Shown here: in pieces, positions 13,640-17,622 of the stretch
How the letters are laid out: every line of letters begins with the position of its first letter
Position numbering within the stretch: position 1 is the first letter of the stretch
Assembly: GCA_003157295.1 (NCBI GenBank)
Contig: PMJF01000073.1
Location: forward strand, 1 to 17,622
DNA: 17,622 nt
Reading direction: 5' to 3'
Source: Candidatus Moraniibacteriota bacterium
GTDB lineage: Bacteria; Patescibacteriota; Minisyncoccia; Moranbacterales; UBA11712
Made by a program: the position numbers and the translations under genes
Notes under the pieces: generated by a model
Databases searched by the model: none
What the model saw: the letters and a program-made list of their open reading frames with translations, nothing else
Told to the model about the DNA's origin: nothing

Positions 13640-14236
13640 TTATTTCAAAATTTCTTTCGCCTGTTTTCTTTTATATAAAGTTAGGCCGATGAAAAAAACT
13701 GCCACCCCGATAAAAATTATTACCCCCGCGTATTTGATATATTGGCTGATTTGCATCGTCGCATAGCCGAAAAAATATCCGAGGATCACAAGGATCGAGC
13801 TCCAGACAAGGCCGCCGAGAATTGAATTTTTCACAAATTTGGAAAGCTTCATCCGCAACGCGCCAGCCAGCGTAAATGTGATGTAGGATAGTCCGGTTGT
13901 TGACTTTACGTAAAATATCAAACGTTCGCTGTTTTGATGGAATTTATTTTTGAGCGCTTCGATCGTTGTATCCTTTATCTTTAAAACTTTTTGCGCTTTC
14001 GGGATGATTTTCGGTCCGCCATAATATCCGATATGATATAATCCGATATCCCCCAGCACATCGGCTACGACGCTCAAGGCAAAAACGAGGCCAATATTAA
14101 AAAATCCCTGCGAGGCGAGAAAAGCTGCGATCATTGTTGCAAAAGGCCCCTCAAGGAACATAAGCAAAAACATCGCCGGATATCCCCAATAACGAAGGAA
14201 GTGAATAAGCTCTGGAGAGCTGGGATCAATAAGCAT
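13640..14236 (-). CDS. DedA-family (VTT domain) membrane protein, divergent motif
   Basis: A 198-aa polytopic membrane protein of the DedA/VTT family, some members of which return undecaprenyl phosphate to the inner leaflet. Family marks are FLEGPF with Glu29, GDIGLYHIGYYGG (62-74) with Asp63, and AGALRMKLSKF (124-134) followed by a final hydrophobic hairpin. Length fits the family (about 200). The canonical motif G-R-F-x-P-x-x-R before the AG segment reads VKSTTGLS (110-117) here, so both arginines are replaced (Lys111 and Ser117). ATG at 14236 follows the sugar-transferase stop by 9 nt with no ribosome site, so both are probably co-transcribed. Next to an enzyme that uses undecaprenyl phosphate, a carrier-recycling role is plausible, but the missing arginines weaken a direct transfer of function. 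Confidence 0.85.
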   Translation of the reverse strand: MLIDPSSPELIHFLRYWGYPAMFLLMFLEGPFATMIAAFLASQGFFNIGLVFALSVVADVLGDIGLYHIGYYGGPKIIPKAQKVLKIKDTTIEALKNKFHQNSERLIFYVKSTTGLSYITFTLAGALRMKLSKFVKNSILGGLVWSSILVILGYFFGYATMQISQYIKYAGVIIFIGVAVFFIGLTLYKRKQAKEILK

Positions 14237-14245
14237 TGAAAAAGA

Positions 14246-15667
14246 TTAACTAATGTTTTTTCTCTTCTTAAGAAGAACGAAAAAAGTTTTGAACAACACC
14301 TCAATATCGAGCCATAATGACCATTTTTCAATATAAAAAATGTCCAGACGTGCCTCATCCGTGAAGCTCAGATCTGATCGGCCGGAAATCTGGGCCAAGC
14401 CCGTTATTCCGGGCTTTATGGACAAAGTTCGTCTTTGCCAGGTTTCATATTTTTCCACTTCTCTTGGCTGGTGCGGCCGGGGACCGACAAGGCTCATATC
14501 GCCTTTTATGACATTGAAAAGTTGGGGTATTTCATCGATCGAAAGAGCTTCAATGATCTTGCCCACCCGAGTTTTGCGGGGATCATTTTTTATTTTATAC
14601 ACGGGACCTTTTCGGACACTGCTCCGGTCGATGAGGTTATTTTCCAGCGCGATGGCCTCTTCAAGATTCGGGTTCTGATCGCTAGTACAATGTTCCAGTT
14701 TCATGTAGCGGAATTTCAAAAGATTGAAATTACCTTCGTGGCCAACTCGCTCATTTTTGAAAATGATCGGCCCGCGGGAATCGAGTTTAATAGCGATAGC
14801 CGCCGCAAGCATAAAAGGAGAAGTGACAATGATGCCCAAAGCCGATCCTATAACGTCGAAAGCTCTCTTAGTGATCTTTCCCCAGCCATCAAGCGTTGTG
14901 TTTTTTATTTCAATAATAGGCTCATCGAAAAGGACCTTGATATCAAAATTAGTGCTAATGGACTGGAGGATCGCCGGAATAAACTTAAATTCTATGCGAT
15001 TCCTCTGGCAAAAATCACTAGCCTGGCGCAACTCGGCCATCGTAATGTCCGGATCGCAAACCAGAATTTCATCTATCCCCTTTTCTTTATGGATCCGGCG
15101 AAGCGAATCAATGTCTATGGTATTTTCCCGGGTAATAATTTTGTATCCCAGTTCCGGATGATCCTTGAATTCCCTGGTCGAAGTATCACAAAAAGATCCG
15201 CTTCCGATTAGGACAAGCCTATGGACGCCGATCCCCCGGTAGATGAGAAGAAGTTTTTGAAGGAAATTTATGGCAAAACGAGCGAGGGTTATCAGTGCTA
15301 CAGCCATCAGCCAGGCCGTCAAAATAACAAAGCGGGATGAAAACCATTTCCTTTGCAGGAAGATGATCAGGATAATTATGGTAATGCCGACTGTCACGGA
15401 AAATATAATTTTGAAAAATTCCCGCCAAAAGGTTCGGGTGGCTTTCATGGAATATAATCCTTCGAAAGCGAATATAAGCACGAAGAGCGGCGCGATAGCC
15501 AGCGCCACTTTCAAATAATCATTGAATGGGAAATCAAAAAGCACCGGCTTGAGCTCAATGATGCTCGGGGTGAACCGCAGCCAATATGCCAAGACGGAAG
15601 CCGCGACGATCATTGTAAAATCAACCGGTACCAGGAGCATTCCAAAAAACAATTCGGATTTCTTCAT
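14246..15667 (-). CDS. Polyprenyl-phosphate sugar-1-phosphate transferase (WbaP/Bac_transf type)
   Basis: A 473-aa initiating enzyme that would transfer a sugar-1-phosphate from a nucleotide sugar to undecaprenyl phosphate at the inner face of the membrane. Four membrane segments (about 8-30, 50-70, 85-105, 112-135) precede a Rossmann-like CoA_binding_3 region (148-230) containing VLIGSGSF. The catalytic Bac_transf domain fills 265-473: KRAFDVIGSALGI, SRGPIIFKNERVG, LKFRYM, SIDEIPQLFNVIKGDMSLVG with PRP following, KPGITGLAQISGRSDL and YIEKWSLWLDIEVLFKT. The DE pair (378-379) and Arg398 of GPRP match the family's active site. Length equals the usual 450-480 aa. The ATG at 15667 lies only 14 nt after the 3' end of rnpB, and no terminator is seen between. 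It starts a pair with dedA and stands just upstream of the main glycan cluster, fitting the first step of that pathway. Which sugar is used is unknown. Confidence 0.95.
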   Translation of the reverse strand: MKKSELFFGMLLVPVDFTMIVAASVLAYWLRFTPSIIELKPVLFDFPFNDYLKVALAIAPLFVLIFAFEGLYSMKATRTFWREFFKIIFSVTVGITIIILIIFLQRKWFSSRFVILTAWLMAVALITLARFAINFLQKLLLIYRGIGVHRLVLIGSGSFCDTSTREFKDHPELGYKIITRENTIDIDSLRRIHKEKGIDEILVCDPDITMAELRQASDFCQRNRIEFKFIPAILQSISTNFDIKVLFDEPIIEIKNTTLDGWGKITKRAFDVIGSALGIIVTSPFMLAAAIAIKLDSRGPIIFKNERVGHEGNFNLLKFRYMKLEHCTSDQNPNLEEAIALENNLIDRSSVRKGPVYKIKNDPRKTRVGKIIEALSIDEIPQLFNVIKGDMSLVGPRPHQPREVEKYETWQRRTLSIKPGITGLAQISGRSDLSFTDEARLDIFYIEKWSLWLDIEVLFKTFFVLLKKRKNIS

Positions 15668-15674
15668 AGATTCT

Positions 15675-15680
15675 GTTATA
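15675..15680 (-). promoter_or_regulatory. Possible -10 box for the sugar transferase gene
   Basis: TATAAC (- strand, 5 of 6 consensus) ends 7 nt before the ATG at 15667. The sequence at the -35 distance is inside rnpB and does not match consensus, and no TG extension exists. The alternative is read-through from the rnpB promoter. Confidence 0.3.
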
Positions 15681-15681
15681 T

Positions 15682-16138
15682 GTTAGCCGAAGCCTATAAG
15701 CCGGATTCTGTCTATTCGCCAGAGGCGAAAGAGATAATCATTTATCTAGCCCCGATATTACTATCGGGATCGAGCGCCTTTCCCCCGACTAAACGTCGGG
15801 AGACACAGACTTGCACCAAGCAGGGTTTACCAAGACACGATTGTCGCCAATCGGCTCGAATCATAGCTCAAAATATAAATATCAGGAACACTGACTCGCT
15901 TTTCATCTTTCTCCGCCCAAGTTTTTGAACTCGCTTCGCGTTTTTGCGCCGACGGCGCGGATCCAAAAACTTGAGCGGATAGTATAGTTTCTGTGACACT
16001 TTCCCGAAACGCATCTCACAATGCATTTGGTGGGTGTTACCCACTGCTTACTTCTCCAACAACATGTGAGAGGGTGTCCGGACTTTCCTCCCGTCTAACT
16101 TTTTAGGGTTAAACGAGCGATTATCCAGCTTGACTAAC
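15682..16138 (-). ncRNA. rnpB: RNase P RNA, bacterial type
   Basis: This is the catalytic RNA that matures tRNA 5' ends. On the - strand the conserved 5' block GAGGAAAGTCCGG, the central ACAGAAACTATAC block, GGTAAACCC...GTGCAAG, and the 3' block ACAGAATCCGGCTTATAGGC occur in the right order over 457 nt. Helix P1 sets the ends: GTTAGTCAAGCT at 16138-16127 pairs with GGCTTCGGCTAAC at 15694-15682 (one bulged C and two G-U pairs). The promoter's expected start falls on 16138. P12 (15913-15978) is long: a 15-bp stem with a branched tip containing GCGCC/GGCGC and CGC/GCG hairpins. The L15 region (about 15776-15786) reads GGGGGAAAGGC and lacks the GGU that pairs with tRNA CCA in many bacteria. No terminator is seen before the next gene. 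Confidence 0.96.
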
Positions 16139-16144
16139 CTAATG

Positions 16145-16173
16145 ATGTTACTTTATTTCAACGGTTTTGTCAA
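16145..16173 (-). promoter_or_regulatory. rnpB promoter
   Basis: On the - strand a perfect TTGACA (16173-16168) and TAACAT (16150-16145, 4 of 6) are 17 nt apart. Six bases later is G16138, the 5' end of helix P1, so transcription would start at the mature end of RNase P RNA. Confidence 0.85.
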
Positions 16174-16185
16174 TGGCTTATGAGC

Positions 16186-16210
16186 AAAAAAAGCCTTAAA
16201 TAAAGCCTTT
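16186..16210 (-). terminator. Probable terminator of the recJ-rnh unit
   Basis: On the - strand AAAGGCTT (16210-16203) pairs with AAGGCTTT (16197-16190) except for one G-G mismatch, with loop TATTT and a run of seven T's (16192-16186). The stem begins within the RNase HI stop codon. The mismatch makes its efficiency uncertain. Confidence 0.45.
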
Positions 16211-16646
16211 AAAACATCCGGCTTTGGGCTCTTGTGGCCTCGTCAAGGGCGAGATTGGCCAGTCTGTCCGCTTCTGCGTTCTTTGCCCTTGGAATATGGC
16301 TGTAACTGACATCTTTGAAGTCGATGGATAAATTCCAGATCAATAGAAAAAATTTCTGAATACTCTCATCGCTCACCTTATATTGATGGTTTAACTGCTT
16401 CACTACCAATTCACTGTCGAGATAACAATCAAGACTTAGCTTTTTTGATTCTGTTTTACCAAAAAGCAACTTAACTTTTTGCAGAGCGAAGATCAAGGCT
16501 TTATACTCAGCTTCATTATTGGTGGCATAACCAATAAATTCCCTATAAGTTTTTTTCTTCCCGTCTTTTTCGATCACGACGCCGATGGACGAAGGACCTG
16601 GATTTCCCCGCGCGGCACCGTCAGAAAAAATAATGATCTTGCTCAT
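16209..16646 (-). CDS. rnhA: RNase HI-family ribonuclease
   Basis: A 145-aa cytoplasmic nuclease that cuts the RNA strand of RNA-DNA hybrids (primers, R-loops, misinserted ribonucleotides). The four acidic active-site residues are in place: Asp9 in FSDGAARGNPGPS, Glu47 in TNNEAEYKAL, Asp77 in LDSELVVKQLN and Asp127 in NAEADRLANLAL. The TNNEAEY form and the HIPRAKN segment are typical of the short RNase HI group found in many Gram-positives, archaea and CPR, without an N-terminal hybrid-binding domain. ATG at 16646 overlaps the recJ stop by 4 nt (ATGA) and has no Shine-Dalgarno site, pointing to coupled translation. Pairing with recJ fits a shared role in replication and repair. It ends at a probable terminator just before the rnpB promoter. 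Confidence 0.93.
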   Translation of the reverse strand: MSKIIIFSDGAARGNPGPSSIGVVIEKDGKKKTYREFIGYATNNEAEYKALIFALQKVKLLFGKTESKKLSLDCYLDSELVVKQLNHQYKVSDESIQKFFLLIWNLSIDFKDVSYSHIPRAKNAEADRLANLALDEATRAQSRMF

Positions 16647-17622
16647 AGGGTTGTTTTACTTTTTTTAATATCAATGATGTTTAGTTCCAACTTTTGGCTT
16701 CCATTCCATTTATTGGATTTCAGATTATAGACCGCGGATACGGATTCCCCTTTCACGATTTGCGAAAAAATATCAGCGCCTTTAAAAAATATTCCCTCGA
16801 TGATCTTTTTATTGTTATCGAGACCGAAAATGAACTTCGTGTGTTTTTGACCGTTTCCGACAAGATTGATTTCTCGCACCAGCAAGTTATGGGAAAGAAA
16901 GACCGGCTCGCGATTGCCTTCTCCGAAAGGCTCCATTTTTCGCGTTTCAGAAAAAAGATCCCAGTCGATTTTTCCAGAGGGTATCTCCGCATCAACGGCG
17001 ATGGCTTTCCCCCATTGCTCCTCATTATAATTTTTTTTGATCAATTTTTCCAGCATCTTTTCAAATTTCGGCAGATTTTCCGGTTTTATCTTGAGTCCCA
17101 TGGCTTGAGAGTGGCCTCCGTATTTTTCCACTAAATCATCAAGCTGGCTGACGGCGGAAATAAGATCAAAAGCCTGGATACTGCGTCCGGAACCCTCTAT
17201 AAGGTCATCATTTTCGCGAAGGATGAAAACAGGACAGTGGTGTTCGTCGGCAATTTTTCCGGCTACGACGCCCAATATTCCCATTGGCCAGTTTGCGCCT
17301 TTTCGGATAATCAGCCGGTAATCCTTTTCCGGCTCCAGGGTGCTTCTTATCTCGCCAAGAATTTGCTGGGTTATTTTTTGCCTCGCGGTGTTTGTGCTTT
17401 CAAGCTCGAGCGCCAAAATCCGGGCTTGTACCGGATCCTTTCCCAAAAGAAGGTTCAAGGTGAGATCGGCATGATCCATTCTGCCGGCCGCATTGAATCG
17501 CGGGCCGATATGATAACCGATATTTTCCACGCTGGGAGGATTTTTTTCATCGATATTGAGCCTGGCCGTTTTGATGATCTCTTGGATTCCGAGCCGTTTG
17601 GTCTTTTGAAGGACAACGAGGC
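16643..17622 (-). CDS. recJ: Single-stranded-DNA exonuclease RecJ, C-terminal part (5' end outside the window)
   Basis: RecJ is a 5'-3' single-strand DNA exonuclease in recombination and mismatch or base-excision repair. About 325 C-terminal residues are present; the open frame continues to the window edge, so the DHH catalytic motifs lie outside. The piece starts with the linker region (VVLQKTKRLGIQEIIKTARL), then the RecJ signature GYHIGPRFNAAGRMDHA, WPMGILGVVAGKIAD (family WHxGVxGIVA), EGSGRSIQAFDL, and the DHHA1 motif GGHSQAMGLKIK. A C-terminal OB-fold-like domain with MEPFGEGNREPVF follows. A GTG at 17530 opens the longest internal start but lies in the middle of conserved sequence and is not the true start. 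It overlaps the RNase HI gene by 4 nt. Confidence 0.93.
   Translation of the reverse strand, partial: LVVLQKTKRLGIQEIIKTARLNIDEKNPPSVENIGYHIGPRFNAAGRMDHADLTLNLLLGKDPVQARILALELESTNTARQKITQQILGEIRSTLEPEKDYRLIIRKGANWPMGILGVVAGKIADEHHCPVFILRENDDLIEGSGRSIQAFDLISAVSQLDDLVEKYGGHSQAMGLKIKPENLPKFEKMLEKLIKKNYNEEQWGKAIAVDAEIPSGKIDWDLFSETRKMEPFGEGNREPVFLSHNLLVREINLVGNGQKHTKFIFGLDNNKKIIEGIFFKGADIFSQIVKGESVSAVYNLKSNKWNGSQKLELNIIDIKKSKTTL

Noticed and set aside
14435..15211. 258-codon + strand open frame
   Set aside because: It is antisense to the catalytic part of the sugar transferase, whose motifs are unmistakable.
15680..15928. 82-codon + strand open frame
   Set aside because: It overlaps the conserved 3' part of RNase P RNA; the open frame is chance.
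6909..16646. Alternative genetic code with UGA as glycine
   Set aside because: UGA is used as a stop in the natural ATGA overlaps at 6909-6912 and 16643-16646.
1..17622. CRISPR array, prophage or insertion sequence
   Set aside because: No regularly spaced direct repeats, transposase or integrase frames, or terminal inverted repeats with target duplications are visible.

Overview
The window looks like a chromosomal segment of a Patescibacteria / Candidate Phyla Radiation bacterium, probably Parcubacteria-like; this is inferred from gene content without any database search. Pointers are a very large DUF4012 membrane protein beside glycosyltransferases, short intergenic gaps, a divergent DedA, a minimal DivIC/FtsB-like protein, a PpiC protein of unusual order, and few Shine-Dalgarno sites. 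UGA acts as a stop in two ATGA overlaps (6909-6912, 16643-16646), which argues against the UGA=Gly lineages Gracilibacteria and Absconditabacteria. I see no IS element, prophage or CRISPR array.

Layout. Only two tRNA genes, Gly(CCC) and Thr(CGU), lie on the + strand (69-280). They have a good promoter and end at a shared bidirectional terminator. Everything else is on the - strand, so transcription runs from high to low coordinates. Reading that way: the C-terminal part of recJ, cut by the window edge, overlaps an RNase HI gene by 4 nt. Next comes rnpB (RNase P RNA) with a near-consensus promoter. Then follow a polyprenyl-phosphate sugar-1-phosphate transferase and a DedA-family protein. A terminator and a strong, apparently leaderless promoter separate these from a six-gene run: GT4 glycosyltransferase, Wzz-like protein, GT4, GT4, DUF4012 protein and a MurJ-like flippase. 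After that come a predicted exported HEXXH metallopeptidase with its own terminator, lepA (EF4), and a cell-envelope trio made of a 36-residue membrane peptide, a DivIC/FtsB-like protein and a membrane-anchored PpiC-type protein.

How the genes may work together. Positions 5278-15667 hold most of the parts expected of an undecaprenyl-phosphate-linked surface-glycan pathway. These are an initiating sugar-phosphate transferase, three GT4 elongating enzymes, a Wzz-like length regulator, a MOP-superfamily flippase, a DedA protein of the family that includes carrier-recycling members, and the DUF4012 protein with a large outer domain. No Wzy polymerase or ligase is recognisable here. The main hypothesis offered is that the DUF4012 protein carries out or scaffolds the missing last step. 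Other points worth attention are the repeated placement of -10 boxes 6-7 nt before start codons (leaderless transcripts), a PpiC domain whose first strand seems to sit at its C-terminal end, family arginines replaced in both DedA and MurJ, an RNase P RNA without an obvious GGU in L15, and an unexplained 19-bp palindrome upstream of lepA.
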